Source: CAVQGZ01 sp963712175 (GTDB taxonomy: Bacteria > Actinomycetota > Actinomycetes > Jiangellales > Jiangellaceae). Taken from it: a DNA stretch of 64,000 nucleotides. The translations under genes and the position numbers were made by a program. The notes under the pieces are model-generated. The model did no database searches. It saw only the letters and a list, made by a program, of their open reading frames with translations, and had not been told where the DNA came from. This document shows, piece by piece, positions 24,902 through 33,771 of this stretch (position 1 is its first letter; every line of letters starts with the position of its first letter). The stretch spans positions 124,001 through 188,000 of the forward strand of contig CAVQGZ010000008.1 of the NCBI GenBank assembly GCA_963712175.1, written 5' to 3'.

Positions 24902-26014
24902 ATGAGCGATCTCGTCCAGATGTTGACTCCCGAGGGCGTCCGGGTGCCCGACGACGACTACGACCCCTGGGTCGACGACGTCGATGCCGACACCGTGCGG
25001 GGGCTGTATCGCGACATGGTGCTTGTCCGGCGCTTCGACGCCGAGGCGGTGGCGCTGCAGCGCCAGGGAGAGCTGGGTCTGTGGGCCAGCCTGCTCGGTC
25101 AGGAGGCCGCCCAGATCGGGGTGGGCCGGGCGATGCGGCCGCAGGACCACGCCTTTCCTACCTACCGCGAGCACGGGGTGGCCTGGTGCCGAGGTGTGGA
25201 TCCCGTTGACCTGCTGGGTCTCTTCCGCGGGGTGACCATGGGTGGCTGGGACCCCGCCGAGCACGGCATCCACCTGTTCACGATCGTGATCGGGGCACAG
25301 ACCCTGCACGCCACCGGCTACGCCATGGGTATCCAGCGCGACGGGGCCGTCGGCACGGGTGACTCCGACCGTGACGCCGCCTCCCTGGCCTTCTTCGGTG
25401 ACGGAGCCACCAGCCAGGGAGACGTCAACGAGGCTTTCATCTGGGCAGGGGTCACCAACGCCCCTGTCGTCTTCTTCTGCCAGAACAACCAGTGGGCGAT
25501 ATCCGAGCCGCTGGAGCGTCAGACCCGCATCCCGTTGTACCGGCGTGCACACGGCTTCGGGTTCCCCGGTGTCCGGGTGGACGGCAACGACGTCCTCGCC
25601 TGCCTCGCCGTCAGCCGCGCGGCCCTCGCCCGCGCCCGGGAGGGGTCCGGCCCCATGCTGGTCGAGGCCTTCACCTACCGGATGGGTGCCCACACCACGT
25701 CGGACGACCCCAGCCGCTACCGGGTCGCCGCCGAGCTCGAGCAGTGGCGGCTGAAGGACCCGGTCGAACGGGTCAAGGCCTGGCTGCTTCGCGGTGGCCA
25801 CGCGGAGGGCGGCTTCCTCGCCGCCGTCGAGGCAGAGGCGAACGAGCTTGCGGTGCGGGTCCGAGAGGGCTGCCGAGCGCTCCCCGAACCCGATCCGGTG
25901 CGCGTGTTCGAGCACGTCTACGCCGGGCTCGACCCCGACCTGCGGGCGCAGCAGGACGAGGTCGCCCGCCTGGTGGCGCTGACCGAGGACGGGTCGGAGG
26001 CGGTGACCCCATGA
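24902..26014 (+). CDS. Branched-chain 2-oxoacid (or pyruvate) dehydrogenase E1, alpha subunit
   Basis: A 370-residue thiamine-diphosphate enzyme subunit that decarboxylates a 2-oxoacid and reductively acylates E2. The TPP-binding motif spans GDGATSQGD (166-174) to NNQ (195-197), and the phosphorylation-loop-like TYRMGAHTTSDDPSRYR follows. The TSQGDVNEAF variant and the two-subunit E1 format favour a branched-chain substrate, as in bkdA of streptomycetes, but pyruvate cannot be excluded. The stop overlaps the E1 beta start (ATGA). First gene of a three-gene operon. Confidence 0.9.
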   Translation: MSDLVQMLTPEGVRVPDDDYDPWVDDVDADTVRGLYRDMVLVRRFDAEAVALQRQGELGLWASLLGQEAAQIGVGRAMRPQDHAFPTYREHGVAWCRGVDPVDLLGLFRGVTMGGWDPAEHGIHLFTIVIGAQTLHATGYAMGIQRDGAVGTGDSDRDAASLAFFGDGATSQGDVNEAFIWAGVTNAPVVFFCQNNQWAISEPLERQTRIPLYRRAHGFGFPGVRVDGNDVLACLAVSRAALARAREGSGPMLVEAFTYRMGAHTTSDDPSRYRVAAELEQWRLKDPVERVKAWLLRGGHAEGGFLAAVEAEANELAVRVREGCRALPEPDPVRVFEHVYAGLDPDLRAQQDEVARLVALTEDGSEAVTP

Positions 26015-27000
26015 GGGACACCGTGGAGCTGCCCCTCGCCAAGGCCATAAACGCTGGTCTGCGACGGGCGTTGGAGTCGGACCCGCACGTCATGCTCATG
26101 GGGGAGGACATCGGCAGCCTCGGCGGTGTCTTCCGGGTCACCGACGGGCTGGCCAAGGACTTCGGCGAGGACCGCGTGATGGACACTCCGCTGGCCGAGT
26201 CCGGAATCGTGGGCACCGCCGTCGGTCTGGCGCTTCGGGGCTACCGACCGGTCTGCGAGATCCAGTTCGACGGGTTCGTGTACCCCGCGTTCGACCAGAT
26301 CGTCAGCCAGGTTGCCAAGCTCAGGTTCCGGTCGTCAGGGCGCCTGTCGATGCCGATCGTCATCCGCATCCCCTACGGGGGCGGCATCGGGGCGGTCGAG
26401 CACCACAGCGAGAGCCCAGAGGCCTACTTCGTCCACACCCCAGGGCTCCGGGTGGTGTCGCCGGCCACGCCGGACGACGGCTACTGGATGGTTCAGCAGG
26501 CCATCGCCTCCGACGACCCTGTCGTGTTCCTCGAGCCCAAACGGCGCTACTGGGACAAGGGCGTGGTGAGCGTGGATGCCGACCGCGCACCGCACTCCCT
26601 GTACGCCGCCCGAGTGCTGCGGGAGGGGACCGAGGTTGTTCTGGCCGGATACGGCCCGACGGTGCGCACGTGCCTGGACGCGGCGGACGCCGCCGCCGAG
26701 GACGGTCACAGCCTCGCTGTCGTCGACCTCCGGAGCCTGTCGCCGCTGGACTGGGCAACGCTCGTGCGGGTGACTCGCGAGGTCGGACGCGTGGTCGTCG
26801 TCCATGAGGCGCACCGCACCCTCGGACTCGGGGCCGAGGTCGCGGCCCGGCTGGCAGAGGAGTGCTTCTACTCGCTGGAGTCCCCGGTGCTTCGGGTGAC
26901 GGGCTACGACACCCCGTACCCGCCGTCGCGGATGGAGGACACCTGGCTGCCCGACATCGACCGCGTGCTCGACGCCGTCGACGACGCACTGGCGTTCTGA
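26011..27000 (+). CDS. Branched-chain 2-oxoacid (or pyruvate) dehydrogenase E1, beta subunit
   Basis: A 329-residue partner of E1 alpha. Features are MGEDIGSLGGVFRVTDGL, DTPLAESGIVGTAVGLALRG with the catalytic glutamate, EIQFDGFVYPAFDQI, and the C-terminal transketolase-like domain with RVTGYDTPYPPS. Together with E1 alpha it forms the heterotetramer with two TPP sites. ATG at 26011 overlaps the preceding stop, implying translational coupling, and the E2 gene follows after 12 bp. Confidence 0.92.
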   Translation: MRDTVELPLAKAINAGLRRALESDPHVMLMGEDIGSLGGVFRVTDGLAKDFGEDRVMDTPLAESGIVGTAVGLALRGYRPVCEIQFDGFVYPAFDQIVSQVAKLRFRSSGRLSMPIVIRIPYGGGIGAVEHHSESPEAYFVHTPGLRVVSPATPDDGYWMVQQAIASDDPVVFLEPKRRYWDKGVVSVDADRAPHSLYAARVLREGTEVVLAGYGPTVRTCLDAADAAAEDGHSLAVVDLRSLSPLDWATLVRVTREVGRVVVVHEAHRTLGLGAEVAARLAEECFYSLESPVLRVTGYDTPYPPSRMEDTWLPDIDRVLDAVDDALAF

Positions 27001-27012
27001 GGAGGGGCGGAC

Positions 27013-28467
27013 ATGGCGCAGTTCGAGCTACCCGACGTGGGCGAAGGGCTGACCGAGGCCGAGATCGTCTCGTGGAAGGTGCAGCCCGGTGACGAGGTCG
27101 CCGTCAACGACGTCCTGGTCGAGATCGAGACGGCGAAGTCGCTGGTCGAGCTGCCCTCGCCGTATGCCGGGACGGTGACCGGGCTTCTGGTTCAGGAGGG
27201 TCAGACCGTTCTTGTCGGCACACCGATCATCGACGTGGATGCCCGGGGCGAGCCGGCTCCAGCCCCCGCCGAGGCGGGCGAGGGGGAGGTTCGAGAGCCC
27301 GTCCTGGTCGGCTACGGGCCGCGACCGAGCCGGCGCCGGCGCCGGCCGTCCGTCCCGGCGGGTGAGGGAGTCCAGGCGCTGCACGGTGCCTTCAGCACGG
27401 GTCACGGCGTGGGGCTGCCGGTGGCTCCACCGCCGGAGCCTCACCCGGTCAGCCCCGCGGGCGAACCGGCACCGCAGTCGCTACCCCCCGTCGGGGGGTT
27501 TCCCGACGATGTCGATGGGGCGTCCGGCGCAGCCGATGCGACCGGGGCGAGGCTTTCCTCCGCGCTGACCGCTGCAAGAGCTCTGGCCAAGCCGCCGGTT
27601 CGTCGACTCGCTCGCGACCTGGGGGTCGATCTGGCCGAGGTCGCGGCCAGCGGGCCGGCCGGAAGCATCACCCGAGCTGACGTGGAGGCGCACGCCGGCG
27701 CACGCCGCGCCGCGGGTCAGCCCCACGTCGAGGGAACCGGGTGGGACGGCATGCCGCGCGAGGAACGCGTGGCCGTGCGCTCGGTGCGCAAGGCAACCGC
27801 GCGAGCGGTGGTGGCGTCTGCCTTCAGCGCGCCGCACGTGACGCAGTTCGTCACGATCGACGTCACCTCCTCCATGGAGCTTCTCGAACGGCTGCGCACC
27901 GACGAGCGGTTCGCCGACGTCCGGCTCTCACCGCTCACGCTGGCGGCCAGGGCCCTGGCCCTGGCTGTTCGACGAACGCCCGAGGTGAACGCTGTCTGGG
28001 ACGGCGACTCCGGCGAGATCGTGCTTCGCCGATACGTGGACCTGGCCGTGGCCACCGCGACTCCGCGGGGCCTGCTGGTGCCGGTGGTGCGCGACGCCGA
28101 CAGGCTCGACCTCCACCGGCTGGCGGAATCGATCTCGGACCTGGCTTCGCGGGCACGCGACGGTCGCACGACTCCGCAAGAGACATCTGGAGGAACGATC
28201 TCGATCACCAACATCGGCGTCTTCGGCATGGACTCGGGTACGCCGATCATGCCGCCCGGTCACTCAGCGATCCTCGCGCTGGGGCAGGTCGCTCGCCGGC
28301 CCTGGGTCGTCACCCGCGACGGTCAGGAGGTGATCGAGCCGCGATGGGTGTGCACGCTGGCCCTCTCGTTCGACCACCGCCTTGTCGACGGGCAGCAGGC
28401 TTCAGCGTTCCTGACCGATGTCGCCGCCGCACTCAGTGATCCGGCCATGGCGTGGGCCGTGGGATGA
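27013..28467 (+). CDS. Dihydrolipoamide acyltransferase E2
   Basis: A 484-residue three-domain protein. The lipoyl domain (1-78) carries the lipoylated lysine at Lys42 in EIETAKSLVELPS. A long Pro/Ala-rich linker is followed by the E3/E1-binding domain (about 190-230, PPVRRLARDLGVDL and GSITRADVEA), then the catalytic acyltransferase domain ending in FDHRLVDGQ, with the active histidine at 455. It transfers the branched acyl (or acetyl) group to CoA. No E3 gene is in the window, so dihydrolipoamide dehydrogenase must be encoded elsewhere. An SD-like GAGGAGGGG lies before ATG 27013. Confidence 0.92.
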   Translation: MAQFELPDVGEGLTEAEIVSWKVQPGDEVAVNDVLVEIETAKSLVELPSPYAGTVTGLLVQEGQTVLVGTPIIDVDARGEPAPAPAEAGEGEVREPVLVGYGPRPSRRRRRPSVPAGEGVQALHGAFSTGHGVGLPVAPPPEPHPVSPAGEPAPQSLPPVGGFPDDVDGASGAADATGARLSSALTAARALAKPPVRRLARDLGVDLAEVAASGPAGSITRADVEAHAGARRAAGQPHVEGTGWDGMPREERVAVRSVRKATARAVVASAFSAPHVTQFVTIDVTSSMELLERLRTDERFADVRLSPLTLAARALALAVRRTPEVNAVWDGDSGEIVLRRYVDLAVATATPRGLLVPVVRDADRLDLHRLAESISDLASRARDGRTTPQETSGGTISITNIGVFGMDSGTPIMPPGHSAILALGQVARRPWVVTRDGQEVIEPRWVCTLALSFDHRLVDGQQASAFLTDVAAALSDPAMAWAVG

Positions 28468-28469
28468 CC

Positions 28470-28483
28470 CAGACTTTTGTCCC
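28470..28483. promoter_or_regulatory. Candidate DosR-type box upstream of the first sugar transporter
   Basis: CAGACTTTTGTCCC matches 11 of 13 specified positions of the core GGGACTTTNGTCCC. It sits directly after the E2 stop codon and 149 bp before the binding-protein ATG. A weaker match is 45 bp downstream. Confidence 0.4.
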
Positions 28484-28528
28484 GTTTCATCCTATTCTCA
28501 CGTAACAAGTTGGTAACCCAATCGCGTC

Positions 28529-28542
28529 GGGACTTTCGGATG
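28529..28542. promoter_or_regulatory. Weaker DosR-type half-site
   Basis: GGGACTTTCGGATG keeps the left half-site and centre (9 of 13 specified positions) but lacks the CCC end. It is centred 59 bp from the stronger candidate; paired sites are usual in DosR promoters. Confidence 0.3.
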
Positions 28543-28632
28543 TTGGTGTCGTGGGGTCCGGTGCGCTTGAGTGAGCCAAATCTGGCAGGGCGCCCGCCCT
28601 ACCTGAGGCATGTCAGGAAGGAGTCGAACCAG

Positions 28633-30047
28633 ATGACGGTTCGAGTAGGAGGAAAAGCGGCAGCAGTCGCCGGTATTGCGGCGTTCTCGCTGGTGCTGGC
28701 TGCCTGTGGCAGCGATGACGACGGCGGCGACGCAAGCGCGACCGGCGATGCCGCCGGAGGCGACGCCAGCGCCGCGGCGTCGTACGAGATCGACTGTGCA
28801 GCTTACGAAGGCGTTCGGTGACCTCAGCGGCACCACAGTGACGACGTACTCGAGCGTTCTGGGTACCGAGGCGGAGGCGTACGAGGAGTCCTTCGTGCCC
28901 TTCGAGGAGTGCACCGGGATCGACGTCCAGCCCGAGTGGTCCAGCGAGTTCGAGGCCCAGGTCATCGTCCGTGTGCAGGGTGGCAACGCCCCCGACCTCG
29001 CGCTGTACCCACAGCCGGGCGGCATCTTGCAGCATCCAGGACCGAGACCGGCGCGGTCCTGCCGGTTCCCGACGAGGCCCTGACCGTCCTCGAGGAGAAC
29101 TTCGACCCGTACTGGGCTGAGCTCGTGACACAGGATGGGGACGTCCTGGGTCTGCCGAACTCGTCGAACTCGAAGTCGTTCGTCTGGTACTCCCCGAGCG
29201 CCTTCGCCGACGGCGGGTACGAGATCCCGGAGACCTGGGAGGACATGATCGCGCTGTCCGACCAGATCGTGGCCGACAACCCTGACGGCGCGGTCAAGCC
29301 GTGGTGTGCCGGCATCGGCTCCGGTGAGGCCACCGGCTGGCCGGTCACCGACTGGGTCGAGGACGTCATGCTCCGCGAGCAGGGGCCCGACGTACTACGA
29401 CCAGTGGGTCGACCACGAGATCCCCTTCAACGCACCCGAGGTCGCTCGAGGTCTGGGACAAGGTCGGCACCATCCTGCAGCAACCCCGACTACGTGAACG
29501 GCGGGCTACGGCGACGTCACCGACCATCGCGTCGACCACGTTCCAGGACGGCGGTCTGCCGATTCTCGACGGCAGCTGCTACATGTACCGGCAGGCCTCG
29601 TTCTACGCGGCCAACTGGCCCGAGGGCACCACGATCGGTGAGGACGGCGACGTGTACGCGTTCTACCTCCCGGCCAACGAGGGTGCAGACGTGAAGCCCG
29701 TCCTGGTCGGCAGCGAGTACGTGGACGTCGTTCGACGACGCGTCCCGAGATCACCGCGTTCCTGACCTACCTGGCCAGCCCCGACTACGCCAACGCTCGC
29801 GCGCTGGCCGGTCAGGGATTCGTGAACGCGAACCTGAATCTCGACCTGAACAACGTCGAGTCGCCGATCAGCAAGCTGGCCGGCGAGCAGTTCCAGGACC
29901 CCGAGGCGGTCATCCGCTTCGACGGTTCTGACCTGATGCCGGCCGAGGTCGGTTCCGGGTTCGTTCTGGTCCGAGACGACCGCGTGGATCGCCGAGGGCA
30001 AGGACACCCAGGAGGTTCTCGACGCCATTGAGTCGACCTGGCCGTAA
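28633..30047 (+). pseudogene. Sugar ABC transporter solute-binding lipoprotein, multiply frameshifted
   Basis: The product would be a 465-residue or so lipoprotein that captures an oligosaccharide outside the cell. A signal peptide with lipobox (SLVLAACGS) opens the gene, and an extracellular-solute-binding protein family 1 sequence resembling AglE continues across all three frames: TTVTTYSSVLGTEAEAYEE, SKSFVWYSPSAFADGGYEIP, YYDQWVDHEIPFNAPEV, YRQASFYAANWPEGTTIG, SPISKLAGEQFQDPEAVIRF, ending in ESTWP and TAA at 30045. About eleven single-base insertions (near 28811, two near 29035, then 29388, 29445, 29475, 29506, 29522, two at 29730-29743, and 29960) break the frame; no deletion is needed. 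The residues between breaks look fully constrained, so error or very recent inactivation is likely. Confidence 0.85.
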
Positions 30048-30090
30048 TGAGGCCGATTCGGTGACGACAACCACCGGAGAGGCGTAGCGT

Positions 30091-30130
30091 CCGGGGCCAG
30101 GGCTTTGCATCAGCAAGGCTCTGGCCCCGG
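30091..30130 (+). terminator. Long hairpin between binding-protein and permease genes
   Basis: CCGGGGCCAGGGCTTTGC (30091-30108), loop ATCA, and GCAAGGCTCTGGCCCCGG (30113-30130) form an 18-bp stem with two G-U pairs. No T-run follows. In sugar importers such hairpins usually cause partial termination or 3' protection so that the binding protein outnumbers the permeases. Confidence 0.75.
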
Positions 30131-30166
30131 TGTCCTTGTAGGACCTAGATCTTGGAGGTGACGTCG

Positions 30167-31352
30167 GTGTCGAGTACCCAGACACCCGACCAGCTCGCCA
30201 CATCCGGCGATTCGAGACCGCCGCAGTCCAGACCGCCCAGCCTGAGCATCGGCGCACTGGTCGTCGGCGTCATCATGATCCTGGTCTTCGTCGGGATCGT
30301 CGCGCTGATCGTGCTCAGCTTCTTCGACGCCATCCCTTCGATCACCTGGCCCGAGTTCCTCGTCAAGTCCGAGACAACGGTCGAGAAGTTCGGCCTGATG
30401 TTCCTGGCGATCGGGCTCTTCGTCGCGGTGATGTCGATGCTGCTGTTCCTCGTGGACAGCAAGAAGCGGGTCCCCAACTGGACCGTGGCCATCGCGTTCG
30501 TCGGGTCCGGCGATCGCCGCGCTGCTCCTGGGTCTGCTCTGGCCCATGATCAGCACGATCATCCAGTCGTTCTACGGCGGCTCGCCCTGGTACGACCGCG
30601 AGCGCGGTGAGTTCGTCGGCCTCGACAACTTCGTCACCATCTTCACCACCGAGCAGTTCCAGATCGTGCTGCGCAACACGCTCCTCTGGGTGCTGCTCGT
30701 CCCGATCGTCTCGGTCGCGCTCGGCCTGATCTACGCCGTGCTCGTCGACCGCACTCGCGGTGAGGCGCTGTCCAAGGGCCTGATCTTCCTTCCGATGGCG
30801 ATCTCGCTGGTGGGCGCGTCCATCATCTGGAAGTTCGTCTACGAGTACCGCGACGCCGCGCGTCCCCAGATCGGCCTGGCCAACCAGATGCTGGTGTGGC
30901 TCGGATTAGATCCGTACCAGTTCCTGCTCACCGCGCCGTGGAACACGTTGTTCCTCATCGTCGTGCTGATCTGGATCCAGACCGGTTTCGCCATGACGGT
31001 GCTGTCGGCGGCCATCAAGGCGATCCCCGACGACATCATCGAGGCGGCCCGTCTGGACGGCGTGACGGGCATGGGGATGTTCCGCTACGTGACGGTGCCC
31101 AGCATCCGGCCTGCGCTGCTGGTCGTGTGGGTGACGATCACGATGACGACGCTGAAGGTCTTCGACATCGTCCGGACGATGACCGGCGGTAACTTCCAGA
31201 CCAGCGTGGTGGCCAACGAGTTCTACACGCAGAGCTTCCGCCAGTTCAACTTCGGGCTCGGTGCTGCACTCGCGGTCATCCTGTTCATCCTGGTGATCCC
31301 GATCATCATCTACCAAGTCCGCCAGCTGCGGCTCTCGGAGGAGATCCGATGA
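30167..31352 (+). pseudogene. Sugar ABC permease, MalF/AglF type, with one frameshift
   Basis: A polytopic inner-membrane subunit with a long N-terminal part (first helix GALVVGVIMILVFVGIVALIVL) and the permease core carrying the EAA loop EAARLDGVTGMGMFRYVTVPSI. The frame breaks near 30505: one extra G in GTCGGGTCCGGCG. Removing it joins AIAFVG to PAIAALLLGLLWPMIS, exactly as expected for the family. GTG at 30167 follows GGAGG (30154-30158). The stop overlaps the next permease start (ATGA). Probably a sequence error; if real, the transporter is dead. Confidence 0.85.
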
Positions 31353-32281
31353 CCACGACACCTCCCACTACTGCCGCGGCGTCGCCGGATGCCAAGGAGC
31401 CGCGCAAGCTGACCCGGGCGGAGAAGCGTGCCGTCGAGGCGAAGACCAAGCTGTCCTCGCCGTGGGCCACCGGGATCGCCATCGTCATGGCGGTTCTCTG
31501 GACCATCCCCACGTTCGGATTGCTGGTCACGTCGATCCGGCCGCAGGCGTCGATCCAGAACAGCGGGTGGTGGACGTGGTTCACCAACCCGGAGTTCACG
31601 CTCGACAACTACGACCAGGTGCTGTTCGGTAGCTCGACCGGCTTCTCGACGTACTTCATCAACACCATCGTGATCACAATCCCCGCAGTGGTGATCCCGA
31701 TCACGATCGCGCTGCTGGCGGCGTACGGTTTCGCCTGGATCGAGTTCCGTGGACGCGACCTGCTGTTCGTGGCGGTGTTCGCGCTGCAGATCGTGCCGCT
31801 GCAGGTCGCCCTGATCCCGCTGCTGTCGATCTACGTCGACGTCGGGCTGGCCGGGTCGTTCTGGACGGTGTGGCTGTCACACACCCTGTTCGCCATGCCG
31901 TTGGCGATCTTCCTGTTCCACAACTTCATGAAGGACATCCCTCGCTCACTGATCGAGGCAGCCCGAGTCGACGGCGCCGGGCACGTCCGGATCTTCTTCA
32001 CGGTGCTCATGCCTCTGCTCGTGCCGGCCATCGCTGCCTTCACGGTGTTCCAGTTCCTCTGGGTCTGGAACGACCTCTTGGTGGCGCTGACCTTCGCTGG
32101 TGGGACGCCGAACGTGGCACCTCTGACGGTTCGGCTCGCAGAGCTGTCCGGGTCCCGTGGGCAGGACTGGCACCTGTTGTCGGCGGGCGCGTTCGTTGCG
32201 CTCATCGTCCCGCTGATGATCTTCCTCTTCGGGCAGCGCTTCTTCGTGCGCGGCCTGCTGGCGGGAGGCGTCAAGGGCTGA
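31349..32281 (+). CDS. Sugar ABC permease, MalG/AglG type
   Basis: A 310-residue permease with six membrane helices. The EAA motif that docks the ATPase is EAARVDGAGHVRIFFTVLMPLLVP, and the C-terminus FGQRFFVRGLLAGGVKG is typical of MalG-like subunits. It pairs with the preceding MalF-like subunit. No ATP-binding subunit is encoded here, as is usual for actinobacterial sugar importers that share one multi-use ATPase (MsiK). The intact frame contrasts with the two genes upstream. Confidence 0.9.
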   Translation: MTTTPPTTAAASPDAKEPRKLTRAEKRAVEAKTKLSSPWATGIAIVMAVLWTIPTFGLLVTSIRPQASIQNSGWWTWFTNPEFTLDNYDQVLFGSSTGFSTYFINTIVITIPAVVIPITIALLAAYGFAWIEFRGRDLLFVAVFALQIVPLQVALIPLLSIYVDVGLAGSFWTVWLSHTLFAMPLAIFLFHNFMKDIPRSLIEAARVDGAGHVRIFFTVLMPLLVPAIAAFTVFQFLWVWNDLLVALTFAGGTPNVAPLTVRLAELSGSRGQDWHLLSAGAFVALIVPLMIFLFGQRFFVRGLLAGGVKG

Positions 32282-32327
32282 CCGGGCAGGGGCTACCCCA
32301 GCCCCGTTGATCACGGCAAGCAGGTTT

Positions 32328-32369
32328 GGGCGGGGTTTGCCAGGCGGATACGCCTGGCGAACCCCGCCC
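32328..32369. terminator. Bidirectional terminator hairpin
   Basis: GGGCGGGGTTTGCCAGGCG (32328-32346), loop GATA, and CGCCTGGCGAACCCCGCCC (32351-32369) form a 19-bp stem with a single G-U pair. It lies between the convergent permease and beta-glucosidase genes, so it can terminate both. Confidence 0.85.
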
Positions 32370-32391
32370 TCACTGTGTGAGGGCCCGACGT

Positions 32392-33771
32392 TCACGAGCC
32401 GCGTGCCGGCTCCTCGGTAGCTCGTCGACGCGCGATCTCGTCGGCGAACCATCGGTAGGACGCCTTCGGGCGGCGGTCCTGGGTGACCGGATCGACCTCG
32501 ACGATCCCGAACCGCTGGCTCAGGCCCCGCGCCCACTCGAAGTTGTCCAGCAGAGACCACAGCGTGTACGTGCGAACGTCGATGCCGCTCTCTCGAGCCG
32601 CGTCGATCACCCCCAGGTGGCGTCGGACGTACTCGATGCGGTCCTGGTCGTCGATCGTCCCGTCGCTCTTCCGCGTGGCATCCGGATACGCCGCGCCGTT
32701 CTCGGTGATGTGCAGCGGCATCGATGGGTCCCACATCCGAAGCCGCTCGAGCAGGTCTGACAGGCCCGACGGGTCGACCTCCCAGCCCATGGCGGTGAGG
32801 GGAGGACGCGGGCTCGGCGAGTACTCGCCGACCCCGGGAAAGGCCTCCGGCTCCTGCCCGGGCCCGCCCACGCCCTTGCCGGCTGCCGCAACCCGCAGCG
32901 GCGAGTAGTAGTTCACCCCGAGCCAGGCTGCCGACCCCTTGATGGCCTCCAGGTCTGCGGGTCGGACCAGAGCAGGGTCGGCGAGCTCCGGGCCGGTCTC
33001 GACGGCGAGATCGGGGTAGCGCCCGTCCCGAAGGGCACTGATCCATAGGTCGTTGTGCTGGGCGTCGATCCGCTCGCTGACCTCCATGACCAGCTCGTCC
33101 TCGGCGATCACGCTGGTGAGGTTGAGCACGATCCCGACGTCGGAGCCAGGGACCGCCGAGCGAACAGCCTGAGCCCCGAGTGCGTGCGCGAGCAGCAGGT
33201 GATGGGCCGACCGGAACGCCTCGCTCGGGTCACGGTGCCCGGGGGCATGCGCGCCCAGGGCGTGACCCTCGAAGGCCGACACCCACGGCTCGTTGATGGT
33301 GGCCCATCGGGCCACCCGGTCGCCGAGGCGCTCGGCGACGATCCCGGCGTAGTCGGCAAAGCGCAGGGCCGTCTCGCGCGCCGGCCAGCCACCGGCGTCC
33401 TGAAGCGCCTGCGGGAGGTCCCAGTGGTAGAGGGTCACATGCGCGTCGAGGTCGTGCGCCAGCAGCCCATCGACGAGCCGTTCGTAGTGGTCGAGCCCAC
33501 GAGACTCCACCGCGCCGCTCCCGGTGGGCTGGATGCGCGGCCACGCGATCGAGAACCGGTAGGCGTCCGCACCCAGCCCGGCGACCAGGTCGAGGTCCTC
33601 GGGCCAGCGACGGTACGAGTCGCAGGCGAGCGAACCGTCCGAGCCGTCGGCGATGCGTCCCGGCTCGGCACAGAACGTGTCCCAGATGGACGGGCCGCGC
33701 CCGTCGACGTCGAGCGAGCCCTCGATCTGGAAGGAGGACGTCGCAGTCGCGAACTGCAGCGGGGCCCTCAC
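32392..33771 (-). CDS. GH1 beta-glucosidase
   Basis: A 459-residue retaining glycoside hydrolase that releases glucose from beta-linked oligosaccharides. The acid/base catalyst is Glu161 in TINEPW and the nucleophile is Glu357 in ITENGA; the N-terminal FATATSSFQIEGS and WDLPQALQ motifs are also present. No signal peptide, so it acts in the cytoplasm on imported sugars. It lies convergently next to the ABC importer, which suggests that the importer brings in beta-glucosides such as cellobiose. GTG at 33771 overlaps the stop of the upstream mycothiol-type gene. Confidence 0.93.
   Translation of the reverse strand: MRAPLQFATATSSFQIEGSLDVDGRGPSIWDTFCAEPGRIADGSDGSLACDSYRRWPEDLDLVAGLGADAYRFSIAWPRIQPTGSGAVESRGLDHYERLVDGLLAHDLDAHVTLYHWDLPQALQDAGGWPARETALRFADYAGIVAERLGDRVARWATINEPWVSAFEGHALGAHAPGHRDPSEAFRSAHHLLLAHALGAQAVRSAVPGSDVGIVLNLTSVIAEDELVMEVSERIDAQHNDLWISALRDGRYPDLAVETGPELADPALVRPADLEAIKGSAAWLGVNYYSPLRVAAAGKGVGGPGQEPEAFPGVGEYSPSPRPPLTAMGWEVDPSGLSDLLERLRMWDPSMPLHITENGAAYPDATRKSDGTIDDQDRIEYVRRHLGVIDAARESGIDVRTYTLWSLLDNFEWARGLSQRFGIVEVDPVTQDRRPKASYRWFADEIARRRATEEPARGS

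Noticed and set aside
28468..28632. Terminator for the E2 gene
   Set aside because: No stable stem-loop of useful length was seen after the stop; the AT-rich patch fits promoter elements better.
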